DNA of 64,000 bases from Closterium sp. NIES-65 (GCA_948144175.1 CANXME010001997.1:186001-250000), one strand, 5' to 3'; shown: positions 32,212 to 45,300, numbered from the stretch's first letter. Notes: a model not told the origin generated them from the letters alone. Program-made: numbers and translations.

Positions 32212-35200
32212 TTAGTGCCTCCAACTGCCCCCTAGCACGACACCAGCGGCCCTAACATCCCCTCGCTTTGAAAATGATGTGACAGTCTCTAGCCTCTCAG
32301 GTCCCTTCATATCCAAATCAGCTGCACCTGCATCCCCCTCATCAGGGCTCATACTTTCATCCCCACTGAAGAACGGATTCCGGCTCCTGTGTCCTTCCCC
32401 CTTACAAGTCTCTTGTTCCTCCACCCCTCGCTCTCCAACCACCCCACAATTATCTTCCTGCCGCTCCGAAGCTTGCACCGCTCCAACTGTTCGCCTCTTC
32501 CCAAACGGACTGCCCTTCCTCCACGCCCTTTCCTTCTTCCCCTCACCCTCCCCCTCCGCCCCTCCCTCCCTCCTGCCCAACCCCACAGCCTTCTCCCATT
32601 TCCTCGCTGCATCCTCTTTCCGAATAAAATCCTCCTCAGCACGCTGATCAGCATTCCAAGGGGAGCCCTCTGCCCTCTCCTTAACAGCACCACATGTGCC
32701 TTCTCTAGCCGCCTCGTGCACAACCTCACCCGCAGCCTTTGCACCACCACCACCACCATGCCCACCACCAGTGACCTGCGGCGTCTCAGAAGCTTCCCTG
32801 GGCGACTTGCTCTTGCAGAGAATCGATTGAACCCTAACCCCCTCCACTTCCCCAACCCCACCCCCGGCCCCACCTTGCGCGTCTCTCTCTCCTGCCCTCC
32901 CTGCTGCGTCCGCCTCAGCCCCATCTGCCCGCCGCCCGCCCCTCTTCTCCTTCTTCAGGCTTGGCGATCTCCGGGGCAGGCTCGGGCTCCTGGCCTCCAG
33001 GCTCGGGGTCCTAGCCTCAAGCCCCAGCAAATCACCTTCAACCACGTCAGCACCTGGAGAGAGGGACTCTAAGACTGGCTGCCGCATCATCTGCTTGACG
33101 ACCTCCGTTGACTGCATTGACTGGTTTGACCGGTTTGACCGGTTTGACCTGGGAGAGTGTTCGTCCTCCACTGGTGACCCTCGGGCCTTTCTGCTCTTCC
33201 GCCGCTCGCCCTGCTGCGTGCTGCCTGGGCTGCACCCACCACCCTTGCCCTCCCCCCTCCTCGCCCTCCCACGTCCTCCCTTGGCCTGCTTCCTGTGACC
33301 ATCGGGTGATTGCTCTTCCTCACCCGCTCCCTCCTTCTCCACTCCTCTGCTGCTGCTCCTCTTGTTGTCTCTGCTGCTCCGGCTGTTGTTGAGTCGCCTC
33401 CGGGGCTTCAACCCCCACTCGCTTTCTGTTGCTACTACCCTGCTCTCTCTTCTCCCCTCTCTTTCCCCCTCTCTCTCCTTCCCTCTCTCCTCTTCTCTCT
33501 CAATCTTTCCAACCTGCTTCTCACTCTTGGACCCATCATCACCCCTGCTACCCCTCCTGCCCCGGCTGCCACTCCTGCTTCTGTCACTTCCACCCCCCTT
33601 GCTTCTGCGCCTGAACCCACTGTCCCTGGACGTTGCTGACGTCACGCTGCTCCCAGCTGACGTCATGGACGCCGTTCGTCTTGGTACAGGTAATCTCCCT
33701 CTAGTCTGACGTTCCATGTCTCCCTCCTTCCCTCCCTCATGCCACATTTCCTCTTCTCCTTCTTCCTCTTCCTCATCATCCTCGTCACTCCCTGGCCCTT
33801 GAAACACCTCCCACTCCCCACTCGTCCACATCCCCTTCCTCCCCCTCTCCCTGCTCTTGCTGCTCCTCCTCCCTCCTCCCCCCTTGCTGCTGCTGCCTTC
33901 CCCTTTGCTGCTGCTCCTCCTCTCAACCTTCCGACCAGTATCATCACACAAAGATTCGCACACTGCCTCCCTCCTTCCCTCCTCCCCTCCATCCAACTCT
34001 CTCTCTTCCAACGCACCTTCCCGTCTCCCTCCTTTCCCTGCTTTCCTCTCCCTCCCCTCCACCACCACCAGCTTCTTCTCTGTCTCATAGCTAGTTGCAC
34101 TGCCCCAATTGCCATTCCCCCCACCACCGTTCACTCCGCCATTCCCATTCCTCCCTCCACCATTGTCACTCCCTACACCATTATCCTTCCTCCCATCGAG
34201 CCGACCAGCACCCACGCTCCCCCCCTTCATCCTCCCCATCGCTGCCTGCCCTCCCTGCCTTACAACAGGAGTGGTCGACCGAGTGACAGGCGAGGGTGAG
34301 CGAGCAGACGCGACAGCAGCAGAGAGACGAGCAGCAGCAGAGCGCGGAGCAGCAGGAGAGTGCGGAGCGAAAGGAGAGCGCAGAGCAGCGGAAGGAGAGT
34401 GAGGGGCAGCAGGAGAAGGTAAGCCGCCAGTGGGGGAGGGAGACCTGCTCCGCTTGCCATCAGGCACAAGCAGCCGCTTCAACGGAGAAGCGAGCATGCT
34501 TATAGGGGAGACGGTACGCCTTAGCGAACGGTTGGAAGTGCGAGCAGGGGAGACGGGGGAGGTGCTCCCAGTTGAGGGGTGTGTGGGGGAGGTGCGTGTA
34601 GGGGAGGTGTTTCTAGTTGAGGTGCGTGTTGGGGAGGTGCGTGCGGGTGAGGTGCGTTTAGAGGAGGTGCGTTTAAGAGAGGTGCGTTTAGGGGAGGTAG
34701 ACCTGCTCGTTGGAACCGTTGACTTGGTCAATGCAGGTTTGACCAGCGTGGACTTGCCTGCAGGGGAGCGCAGCGCAGATTTGGGCGAGTGGATCGTGGC
34801 TGTGGGCGGGTACAACTGGCTGAAAGGGGAGGTTGATCTGAGGGAGGTAGATCCAAGAGGGGAGGTAAGCTCGTGCAGAGGGGAGGTAGGCTCATCAAGT
34901 GGGGAGGGGACCTTGAGGGGAGAGGTGGAGCGGCGTCTGCTGCCAGGCAGGGCCTGCTCTATGGCTTTTCCCAGCACACTGTCCCCCTGCGGCTCCCCCC
35001 ACCTCTTCCTCTGCCTCCGCCCGCTGCTGCGCTCGCCCGCTTCCTCCTCCTTCTCCCTCCGCGCCTCTTTCTCCTGCTCCTGCTGCTGCTGTTTCTGCTG
35101 CTCCCGCTTCAGATGCTGCTGCTGCTGCTCCCGCTTCAGCTGCTGCTGCTGCTGCTCCCTCTGCTGCTGCTTCTCCTGCTGTTCCCTCCGCTGCTGCTGC

Positions 35201-38200
35201 TGTCGCTGCTGCTGCCGAACCTGCTCCTCCTTCCTCGCTCTCTGCTCTTTCTCCCTCCCCTCTGCACCCTCATCTTCCATAACCACCTCCGTCCCCTCCT
35301 CCGAATCTGCACACGAACTTGACACCAGCGAAGCTGCGTAAACGCCCACTGCAGCTTCCCCTTCGCTTACCAGTTCCTTCTCTGTATCCACTACCACCTC
35401 CCTCTCCCCTTCTTCTTCCTCCTCTTCCTCCTCGTCCTCCTCCTCTTCTTCCTCCTCATCCTCCTCATCATCCTCACTCCAATCAGACCCGTAACTGTCG
35501 TCCCCATGCCGTTCCAATACCTTCTCCCCTTCATACCGACCTCCACCCCTCTCCTCTCGTACACAACCACGCACTGGAGCAGCAGCAGCAGCCGCAGCAG
35601 CAGTGGCGACAGGGGAGGCGGTGGCAACAGCAGCAGCGGCTGTCTTACCAGCAAAAGCTGCAGTAGCCGCAGGGAAAGAAGCAGCAGCAGCGTCAGCAGA
35701 GGCTACGGCAGCAGTGGCAGCAGCAGCAGTGGCAGCAGCAGCAGCTGCAGCAGCAGCAGTGGCGACAGGGGAGGCGGTGGCAGCGGTATGGGGCATAAGG
35801 GCAGGCGAGGAGGGCGGAAGGGACTGGGAGGTGAAGGGGGAGGAGAGGGAGGTGAGGGAGCCCAGAGAGAGAGAGATCTTACTGCCGTCTGATGACCCCG
35901 TCACAGCTGCTCCGGCTGTAGCGCCTGCAGCATCTGTAGCGGCAGTCGCGGCTGTAGCGGCAGTCGCGGCTGTAGCAGCTGTGGCAGCTGAAACAACTGT
36001 AACATTGTGTTCACGTGCCCCCTGCCTGTCTGCTGCTGCGTAGTCTTGAAACGTCTCAATCATTGTCGCACGTGCCCCCTGCCTGTTCACTGCTGCGTCT
36101 GCTGCATACGTGTCGAGTTCACCTGAGAAACCTGATATTTCACCTGAGAGGGCTGACGCCGCAGCAGTGGCCCCACCTGAGGAGAGAAAGCTGGTACAGC
36201 TTCTGTCGTCCTCTGTGGCACTCTTTTCTCCCCCACCCACCTTCTCGCCCTCACCCCTCTCGGCGTCTTCCCCCTCTTCCTCTTCCTCTTCCTCCTCCTC
36301 GTCGCTACTACTACCATTTTCACTGTAATTGCTCTCACTCTCTTCCTCGCTCTCCTCCCCCTCGCTTTCCCCCTCACTCTCCCCCTCCTCACTCTCTTCC
36401 TCACTCTCTTCCCCCTCACTCTCCCCATCCCACTCCCCTCGTCCTTCAACCCCCACAGCAGGCAAGGAGGAACGACTAGCAGCGCCACCACCCACCGCAA
36501 ACCCGGGCGTGTCAACAGAGCTTCGGCACGACGCCCCTCGAACCAGCGTAAGCGAGCTATCCGACTCTCCCACTCCCCTCCTCCTCGCCCCCACGCTCTC
36601 CCCTTCTGCTCCTGCTCCCCCTGCCCCTCCCCTCACGCCCTGGCTCGCACCCAGAGAGAAACTGTCAGAGGGCGGACAGGGGGCAGAGAGAGGGCTGGGG
36701 TCAGAAGGACCAGAGGGAAGGGGGGAGGAGCCAGAGGGAGGGGGGGAGGAGCCAAAGAGGAGGTCCGAGATCCGGGCGGCGGTGGGGGTCATCATTGTCG
36801 CTGCTGCCACTGCTGCCGCCCACAGCGCTGGCTTCGCCTCCGGCCCCGCTGGCAGTCCAGCTGGCAGTCCAGCTGGCGAAGCGGGATTGACCAGTCCGGG
36901 AGTTGGGGTACTAGCGTGAGCAAGGGGAGTGGTGGGGGCAGCTGCGGAAGGCGCAGCAGATGGGGGTATGGCAGGGGGCATGGCAGAGGGAGGCGTGGCA
37001 CGGGGGGTTGTGTCGGGGAGTGTGGCGTTAGCAACAGTGCGAGGAGCAGCGCCCTTCATTGCACTCTTCCCTGTCACCCTCGCTTCAGCTTTCTCTCCCT
37101 GGTGGATCTGCACCTCCTCTGTCACAATCTGCTGCTGCTGCTGCTGTTTCTGGTGCTGCTCGTGCGTTGGTCGGTTTGCAGCCGGATAGCACTCTGTTTC
37201 GGGAGCAGCTGCTGCTACCTCTAACGGGTCCACCTGTAACGCGGATGCTGCATTGGGAGAGGGAGCGTCATGCTCTTCCCAAAGAAAGGCGTCTGTAGCA
37301 GGAGGGGAGAGGAAAGGGTTCGTGGGATGCAGTTGCAACTCATTCTCACACGTCCCCCCTATTTGTGAATACCCTTGCAGTGCCCCCTGCTCCGCGCTCA
37401 CTCCTGCCTCGTCCCACACGCCCACCGCCCATGCCGGTTCGTCTATCGAGGGTGACTGTATCAGGTCCCCTGCTGTTCCATCCAGCCATGCTTTTACTGC
37501 CGAGCCATCTCCCGATGTTCCATGTGTCACCCTTTCGGTTACTGCAACTGCTGCTGTCTTTGCTCCTGATTCCTCCCCTGCTGCTGCTACTGCTGATGTA
37601 CCGACAACAGCAGCAGCAGCAGCAGCACCACCACCACCACCAGCGGCAGCATGAGGAGTGGCATTACCAGCAGCATTGACAGCACCAGCAGCAGAATCAG
37701 TCACAGCAGCACAAGGGGCATTGGCAGAACCTAGCCCCACAGCACTCTGGCTTTCCTGTTCCTGTGACGCTTCCATCCCAGCCAGCGTCCACACACCCTC
37801 TCCGTTCACCTCTCGCCACACCAAAGCAGGCCCGCTCCTCCTCCCACCGCTCTTCACCGCACTGCTCCCCGAACCTGATCTTACCAGCCCCACACCTCCC
37901 GCCACAGTCGTCCCAGCCTCCACACTCCTGCCTACACCCTGCTCTCCCTCCTCCTCTTGTCCCACCTGCTTACCCTGCTCCGCCTGTTCTCCAATCCCCT
38001 CTCCTCCGGTATACACCCTTCCCTCCTTTCCAGCAGCGGCAGCAGCAGCAACAACACCACCACCACCTCTTCCATCAATCTTACAGCCAATCCCAGCCTG
38101 CAGATTCGCCACGTCATCAACCGACTCCCATGGCAGCGGCATCCCCTTTATAGGCGGCGGCCGCATCTTCTCCAGACTCGCTCGCCCGCTGTACACTGGC

Positions 38201-39936
38201 GGCCGCGCGACGGCTCCTGGCGTGGCAGGCCGAGCTGGCAGGACAGGGCATGCTGACGTGGCAGCGGGACGAGGAGAGGCAAGAGCTCCTGGAGCCACTG
38301 CCACATCAGCTTCCCCAGCAGCACCACGTCCCCCACCGCCCTCCCTGTGACTGTTCTCTTTCGAAGGGGAATCAGATGCCCACAGGGGGGGCAGGACGGA
38401 TAACCCATCACCACCACTCGCATTACCCCTCGCATCCCGCACGCCTGCACTCCCCCTATCCTGCACACGCCCCCTCTCCTGCACCCCACCCGTTCCTCGC
38501 GGACTGGCTCGTTCCTGGAAACCGTTCAAACCGCTCAACCCATTCGAACCGTTCTCCCTTCCACTGCCTCCCCTCGGCGGCATTGGCATCGGAGGAGGGG
38601 ATGCAAGTGGAGCACTGGCCATTCCATTCCCAGACTGTCTATTCTCTCTGTTCTCCCAATTCTCCTTCTGTCCCTGCGCGTGCTGCTCCCCGCCTCGACC
38701 TGCCTTCCCTGCTTCCACTCCTGCTCCTGCTAGATCTCCCGCCGGCCCCTCACCCACCACTCCTGCTCCTCCTGCCCCTGCGGTTCCAACTCCCCTGAGC
38801 TCGGCGCTCTCCGCCATCCCCGCTACACGCATCCCCATCATCATCTCTAAGCTCGAAATCGCGTTTTCGGGATTACCGAACGTGTTTAAGATGGTCCCGG
38901 GCACGGCTGCCGGGAGGTTCCCCACGTCCTGGAACGGTAACCGTGAGGCGCTGGCCGCTGGTGTGAGAACGCGCCCCTGCTGCTGCTGGCTCTTAGCTAA
39001 GTGCATCTCGTAGCCGCACGCGCGAAGATAGAGCACCTGGAGACAAAGGAGAGGGGCGAAGTGGAGGGGGGAGGGAGAACAAGAATTATAGAGGAAGCTT
39101 GATGAGCAAGAGTGGGTGCTAGCAACTGGTGGGCCGGCGACACCTAACGAAGGAGGGGGTAGGTTATTATAGTAAGGACCTTCTTATACTTCTGCGAAGC
39201 CCATTTTTTGATAACCCCACTTCACCTCATCTCGCAGCTTCTTCGCCTCCTCCTCGTGCCTCGCCACTCGTCGCCTCAACTCCGCAACTTCCAGTCTCAA
39301 CTCGTCCAGCTCCTCGCTGCTCTCCGCGATTCCCGCGCCAAACCCCATCCCGCCACGTGGCACTCGCATGCACGTGCTCTCGCAGGAGCCCACGGAAGAT
39401 CCGGCGGCTCTCGCGGACTCGCTGCTGCATGACGTGTCCTCCTCGTCCTCAACCTCTTCCTTGAATCGCGCGACTTGCCCCATCTCCCCTTCTCTCCCAC
39501 CAGACCTACCCGTTCCGCCATTGGTATGATGACTAAGCGGCTTCACGGGACGTGACGCGACAGGAGCAGCAGGCCCAACTACGGCTGCAGCGGCGATGGC
39601 GGTCGCGGCGGCCACGTCAGCATCCGGTGTGACGGCTTTAGGGTGGTGAAGATGCGGCGGGTGATTTAGCTGGTGACTATGTCGTATATGCTTAGCTTCA
39701 GTAGCACCGAGAGGAGGCAGAATCCCTTCCGCTGCGGCTTTGGCTGTAGCGGCTGCTGCGGCGGCTTCTGTGTTTGGGTTTGGCTGCGAGAATGACTTAT
39801 CCGGCCACGTGGGCCCGTTGGCTGAGGAAAACGGCTGACGTGGATTCGGGGATTCGTTGGTTGGGAAGACACGAGTCCCACCGGTCGAGAGAAGAACATT
39901 TCTCTTGTCCTGAGAGAAAGGGGAATGATCCTGCAC
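32212..39936 (-). CDS. Giant low-complexity protein with a short coiled coil, unknown function
   Basis: Two exons on the minus strand: 39936-39190 (249 codons) and 39036-32212 (2,274 codons), joined in phase 0 by a GTATAAG donor and a TCTCCAG acceptor; about 2,523 aa. Exon 1 is Ala/Pro/His-rich and ends in a leucine/arginine heptad coiled coil (about residues 205-249: E-L-R-L-E-V-A-E-L-R-R-R-V). Exon 2 opens with V-L-Y-L-R-A-C-G-Y-E-M-H-L-A-K, which faintly recalls the V-Y-L-R-W-V-N-A-C-L-R-Y-E-L segment of CHUP1-type coiled-coil proteins; I would not name it on that. The rest is disordered: acidic Glu/Asp runs, poly-Ala, poly-Gln, Ser/Pro/Thr-rich repeats (R-T-S-P-T-type, near 34530-34700) and basic Ser/Arg-rich stretches. 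An open frame of 6.8 kb cannot be chance. No membrane segment is visible. Confidence 0.75.
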
Positions 39937-40243
39937 GGAAGAGACGCGAGAGAGAAAGAAGACAGCAAAGAGCTGATTTTCCAGTCGGCTTTAGGAGGAT
40001 AATCGACGTGCAGAATGGACGGGACGTGTGTGAGAGAGGATTGAGAAACGAGACCCTCGCTCAGGTTTCTAAAATCGAAAATAAGTTGGATCCACTACGT
40101 AAGAAGCTTTCGGATCCAAGAGAATAAAGGAAAAAACTCATCATATTGACTCAGGAGTAAGGAAAAAACACATCATATTAATGCGAGTTGTGAGATTGCT
40201 CATCTGCGAAAATTGACCGCACTAGGAAAAAGAGGATTCTCAA

Positions 40244-40459
40244 TCAATGCCTCACCCGCTTGGCGGTCGTGAGATGGTCGCCGTCATAGTCGCTGTCTTC
40301 AAGGGTCGCCGCGGCCATTCGCAGGCCTTCGTGGGACTTGAGCGATTTCTGGCGACCGTCTGCGAAAGAGCTGGAGGCCTCTACGGGGATGGTGCCACCG
40401 AAGCAAGCGAGCATCTTGCCTCCGTGTTTCCCGCCTTTTGCCTTCTTGCTGTGCCACAT
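40244..40459 (-). CDS. Hypothetical 71-aa protein
   Basis: Open frame from ATG 40459 with a lysine/glycine-rich N-terminus (K-K-A-K-G-G-K-H-G-G-K) and an acidic D-S-D-Y-D-G-D near the C-terminus. No domain is recognised. It may be the first exon of a longer minus-strand gene or chance. Confidence 0.2.
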   Translation of the reverse strand: MWHSKKAKGGKHGGKMLACFGGTIPVEASSSFADGRQKSLKSHEGLRMAAATLEDSDYDGDHLTTAKRVRH

Positions 40460-40776
40460 GGTTCTGTAATATTCGATTAACTAAAGTACGCTCGATATTA
40501 GAAAATACAGACGTTCGATCGGATTTAATATCTGAATATCCGATAGACCTACGCGAACAACAGAGTAGCTTGGACGCCTAGCTCCCTTTACAACTGCTAA
40601 TGCGTGCTTGACAATAGTACTGCTTTCTCCGTCGGGTTACTAACAGAAATCGTCATCCTGTCAAAAGCCATCCGAGCAAACAAAGGCGTCCGAAGTGTAT
40701 GTTCCGTCCTGCCAGACTCTATGGCAAAGTCTAAGAGGAGGCCCTCAGTAAACTCCTAGCAAACCCTGTGCACTGA

Positions 40777-41781
40777 ATGAACGAACAATTCGCGCTGGTG
40801 GCTCGGTTTGGCGCATACCACAAATTACGGAAAGACAATCCCAAGGCACATAGCGAATCCTACAGGCGGTGCGGCGCGAGGGGAACGAAGACACTCCCAA
40901 GAAGAGTGAACTGGGGAAGCTCTCTAGCCGGAGCTCCGATAGCCTCCGTCGAGCCAAATCGTACGGAACGGACAGCACGGGTTCCGACGGCGTCGGCGCC
41001 CCTACAAAGCTGTCGTCCAGTCCCGTGGCTTCAGTTTCCAGAAACTGCAGTTATATTTGCTCCGTTTGCGAAACTGACGGACGCAACGACGGGACGGGAA
41101 CTGCCTACGGACGATATGGTATGGGTTCTGTTCCGTCCAAACCTCGGGCAGCTCAGTTGCAAATGGAGGGAGCTTTGGTCAAAAGATTCTTCAATTCGTG
41201 GTTTGGATGGAGGGAAAATGGCCGTGGCGCGGCACATGAGAGCTTCAGGGGCGCGCGATGTAGTCGGTTCAAAAGTACGCGCCTTTTTTTGCGCACCCCA
41301 GCAAACTGCCACCCGGGCCAGGCCACCGAGATTGTCAGAGCACTGTAATTTTGAATTGGAACTGTTGCTGCAAAACGCACGGGCTCTGAGTGATACGGTA
41401 TCTGCGGGCACCTTCTTTATGCTGTCAGCTCCAAGATATAATCCAAATATTGCTAATCTCAATACAAGGTCATATAATAAGGGATCACAGACTTCCCGGG
41501 ACGTCAGGTTGTACAACTTTTTTGTGCGCCCGCTGCAGTGCATGCAGAGCTATGAACATAGGAAACCGCTTTTCAACGTATTTAACCGTTCTGGACCACG
41601 ATGTGTGAGAAATGTACAAAATGACGTCGCCCTGACCAAATCAGAACAAACGGGTCGGGTGGGATGGGATGGTGTGCGCTGTAGAGTGGTTAACATTCCT
41701 CACCACTCTGAAATGCTTTCACCTTTCTGTAAACCTCCTACAAGAACTAGAACCCATGATAGGACCATGAAGAAGCTCTGA
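40777..41781 (+). CDS. Hypothetical 334-codon open frame
   Basis: A long frame in an otherwise empty region. The composition is unremarkable, with no signal peptide, membrane segment or recognised motif. An overlapping frame (40869-41348) is Ser-rich and could equally be coding. I cannot decide between them and neither may be real. Confidence 0.2.
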   Translation: MNEQFALVARFGAYHKLRKDNPKAHSESYRRCGARGTKTLPRRVNWGSSLAGAPIASVEPNRTERTARVPTASAPLQSCRPVPWLQFPETAVIFAPFAKLTDATTGRELPTDDMVWVLFRPNLGQLSCKWRELWSKDSSIRGLDGGKMAVARHMRASGARDVVGSKVRAFFCAPQQTATRARPPRLSEHCNFELELLLQNARALSDTVSAGTFFMLSAPRYNPNIANLNTRSYNKGSQTSRDVRLYNFFVRPLQCMQSYEHRKPLFNVFNRSGPRCVRNVQNDVALTKSEQTGRVGWDGVRCRVVNIPHHSEMLSPFCKPPTRTRTHDRTMKKL

Positions 41782-42237
41782 TGACGGCAGCAGGAGGGAC
41801 GCTCCACACATTCCCTCCTCGGTCTCCCATTTCCTTGCAGCCGCTTTTTTTCGGCCGTCACACGTCACGTCCCATTCTCGGCACTTGTTGAGGTCGCGGT
41901 CGAATCAAGGCACTCGCCTCTAACTAGCCGTCCTACCTTTGAAACCTGTGGACCCTGGTTAAAACCAACCTCCCGAGACGGCGCTTTCCTGTCCAACTGT
42001 CAACGTCCCTCCTCTACGAACTCTCGGGATCGCGGTTTGTCGACGTCATTCGTACCTCGTCCGTTTCGCAACGTCAATCTCACGACGTCAAATCCTGTCG
42101 CGTCAAGATGCTGCCACACCGTCACCCGCACAGCCGGCACTATGGATCATCACGAGTCGCGCTGACGTGCCGCCTCCGCAGACCTCGTCTGATTTTCCAA
42201 TGCCCAGCGTCAGCCGCGGATCCCGCTAGACTGGAGA

Positions 42238-42244
42238 TATAAAA
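42238..42244 (+). promoter_or_regulatory. TATA box of the acyltransferase gene
   Basis: TATAAAA lies 117 bp upstream of the start codon at 42361, a plausible distance with a short 5' UTR. Confidence 0.5.
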
Positions 42245-42360
42245 TTCTCGAATTGTCCTGCAACTCTCGCCTATCATTAATTCGCTCCGTTTAAAGACCT
42301 TCTGCTATCTTACCGTCCACAACTACCTCCTTGTTACGAATCGTTTCCAAACGCATTTCA

Positions 42361-45300
42361 ATGGCTTCCCGTGCGCTCGCGAGCAACGAGGAGCTGTGGC
42401 AGCGGGCGAGCAAGACGGGCACGGGACTGAGTGTTACCACGCTGCGCTTTTCGCGAACCATTTCGCTGGACCAGGTGTGCTGGACGCTGTCGCCTCCTCT
42501 TTGTATTTTTCGCCCACCGACATGTCTTTATTTCACCCCGAATTCGAGATACAAAGCGCCGCGAAAGCTCTGCAAAACCATGCTGCGGAATCATGCATTA
42601 CTGACGTTCACTCCCCCCTACCAGGTGAAAACGGCCGCTGCACTGGCCGCGTCCCAGCACCCCATCCTGGCGGCCAGGATCGTGAGGGTGCAAAAACCCA
42701 AACCCCACTGGGAGCTCCGCGTGCCTGGGGACGCTCCCCCTGCTGTGTCTCACATCCCCTCCCATCCCTCCCCCACCGCCAGGTTAAATCGGCCGCTGCT
42801 CTGGCCGCGTCCCAGCACCCCATCCTGGCGGCCAGGATCGTGAGGGTGCAAAAGCCCAAACCCCACTGGGAGCTAAACGTGCCGGCTGATGCTCCCCCCG
42901 CTGTCACTGTTGCTGCGCGCTCGTGGCACGACGTGCTGGGCGTTGATGGGGCGAGCACGCTGGGCGCTAGCGAGTCGGAGGAGGCGCTGAGGCTGCTGAC
43001 TGAGGCGGAGATGAACATGCCTATGTCCGGCGCTGTGGTGGGGACAGAGAAGGATGAAGAGCCGACTGATGTGTTCCAGGTGAGAGGCTTTCTCGCTGTC
43101 AATCGTAATGCCTTGGGAATGCTCCCCCCGCTGTCCCCGTGGCTGCATTGCATACTCGTGGCACGACGTGCTGGGCGTTGATGGGGCGCTGAGGCTGCTC
43201 ACGCAAGCAGAGATGAACACGCCCATGGCTGCAGTGGTTGGGGAGAAGGATGAAGAGCTGACCGATGTGCTCCAGGTGAATGACCATTGACAGCGATGTG
43301 CTCCAGGTGAATGACCATTGACAGCGATGTGCTCCAGGTGAATGACCATTGACAGCGATGTGTTCCAGGTGAATGACCATTGACAGCGATGTGTTCCAGG
43401 TGAATGACCATTGACAGCGATGTGCTCCAGGTGAATGACCATTGACCATTGACAGCGATGTATCTCAGCGGTAGTGAGTGGGCGCTAGTGAGTCGGAGGA
43501 GGCGCTGATGCTGCTCACTCAGGCGGAGATGAACACGCCCATGGCGGCAGTGGTGGGGGAGAAGGATGAGGAGCAGACTGACGTGTTCCAGGTGAGACGG
43601 CTGTAAGGTAGGAGGGGTGGACGCGTCACGCGCCCATGATGAGGCGTGAGTACGCTGGGCGCTAGTGAGAGCTCGCTCAACGCATCAACTTTCTCACTCG
43701 CTTTTAAATGTAGGAGCTCACTTCCTCTCGGACTTTCCTCCTTTCTTACTCGTCAGCACCCTGTCCTCCCCACCCCTCCCCTGCTCCCCTCGCCTACCCT
43801 GCTCCCCTCGCCTACCCTGCTCCCTCCTTTCCCCTCTCCTGCCACAGGTCCACGTGTACCCCTCTGAGCTCACCACGTGTATCGTTCTGAGGGGCCACTG
43901 TGCAGCCTTTGATCGCTCCTCTGCTCTCTCTGTCGCCCGTGCCTTCCTCTCCGCCCTCGCGGCTGTGCTCGCTGGCACCGCCCCTTCCTCACCAACCTGG
44001 TACGCACCTTCTCTTCTCCTTCCACACGCCTCACCTTGCCACCTTGCCCTTGCATGCCTCTTCTCTCGCTGCCTCCTCTACTCCCTCTGTCGCCCGTGCC
44101 TTCCTCTCCGCCCTCGCTGCTGTGCTTGCTGGCACCGCCCCTTCTTCACCAGCCTGGTACGCCCCTCACTGCACAGCCTGTATGCCTGATGCCTTTTCCC
44201 TCTCTCGTTTCTCCGTCTGCTCCCTCCACTCTTTCCTTCACTCCTCTCTGCCCTTGCGGTTGTGCTCGCCTGCTCTGCCCCGGCGTCACCAGCCTGTACG
44301 CCCCTCCCCTCACTGCACAAACCAATCTGCCCTGTTCTCAACACCCCTGCTTCTACTAATCTGCTCCCCTTGCTCCCCCTCCTGCCCCCCCTGCTCCCCT
44401 GTTACCTGCTCCCGTCGGTCCCCCACTTCCCACTGCTCCCCTGCTTCCCCTTGTTTCCTCTCGTCCCCCTGCTCCCCCTCTTCCCCTTGATTTCCTTTCT
44501 CCCCTCCAGGCCCACCACAGGAGTCTCTCTCCCTCCTTCTCTCGCATAGTTCATGCCCAAGGGAGCGCAGGCGAAGGGATTTTTCACCAAGATGGTGGAC
44601 GCAGTGGGGTATGCAGCTTCATCGCACTCCCACATGTTGCTACCTTCCCTCCCCCACCCCCCCAGGCCTAGCACGGGGGTGTCGCTGCCCCGTTCTCTCG
44701 CGTCCTTGATGCCCAAGGGCGCACAGGCCAAAGGATTCTTCACCAAGATGGTGGACGCGGTGGGGTATACCGCCTCCTCGCACTCCCACATGCTGCCCTT
44801 CCAGCCACCGTCACTTCTTCCCTTCTCCCCACTGCTCCCCCTGTCCCCCTCTTCCCCCCTGCCCCTCCTGGTTCCCCTGCTCCTCCCCCCTCTCTCTCCC
44901 TCCCAGGCCCAGCACGGGGGTGTCTCTCCCCCCCTCTCTCGCGTCCCTCATGCCCAAGGGCGCGCAGGCGAAGGGCTTTTTCACCAAGATGGTTGACGCC
45001 GTGGGGTATGCCGCTTCATCCAAATCCGCCATGCTGCCCTTCCAGCCTGGCTGTGCTGACTCCCGCAAGAACCACTTTCGCTCCGAGATCATCCCCATCA
45101 ACCTGTCCCAGCAAGGTGGGTGGGTGGGTGGGTGGGTTGGTGGGTTGGGTGGGTGGGTGGGTGGGTGGGTGGGTTGGTGGGTTGGGTGGGTGGGTGGGTG
45201 GGTGGGTGGGTTGGAGGGTGTGTGGGTTAGGCGGGGTGGGTATGCTAGCAATCAGGTGGGGCTGTGCTGACTCCCGCAAGCACCACTTCCGCTCCGAGAT

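Larger units (their letters stand above)
39937..42237. other. Intergenic region with no confirmed gene
   Basis: Two long frames are listed separately with low confidence. Near 40128-40190 a 30-bp AT-rich segment is imperfectly duplicated (CTCATCATATTGA and ACACATCATATTAA). No RNA gene was found by eye. Confidence 0.35.

Noticed and set aside
34430-35341. 303-codon plus-strand frame and several other plus-strand frames between 32 and 39 kb
   Set aside because: Shadows of the long minus-strand exon; codon composition fits the minus frame and the plus frames have no motif.
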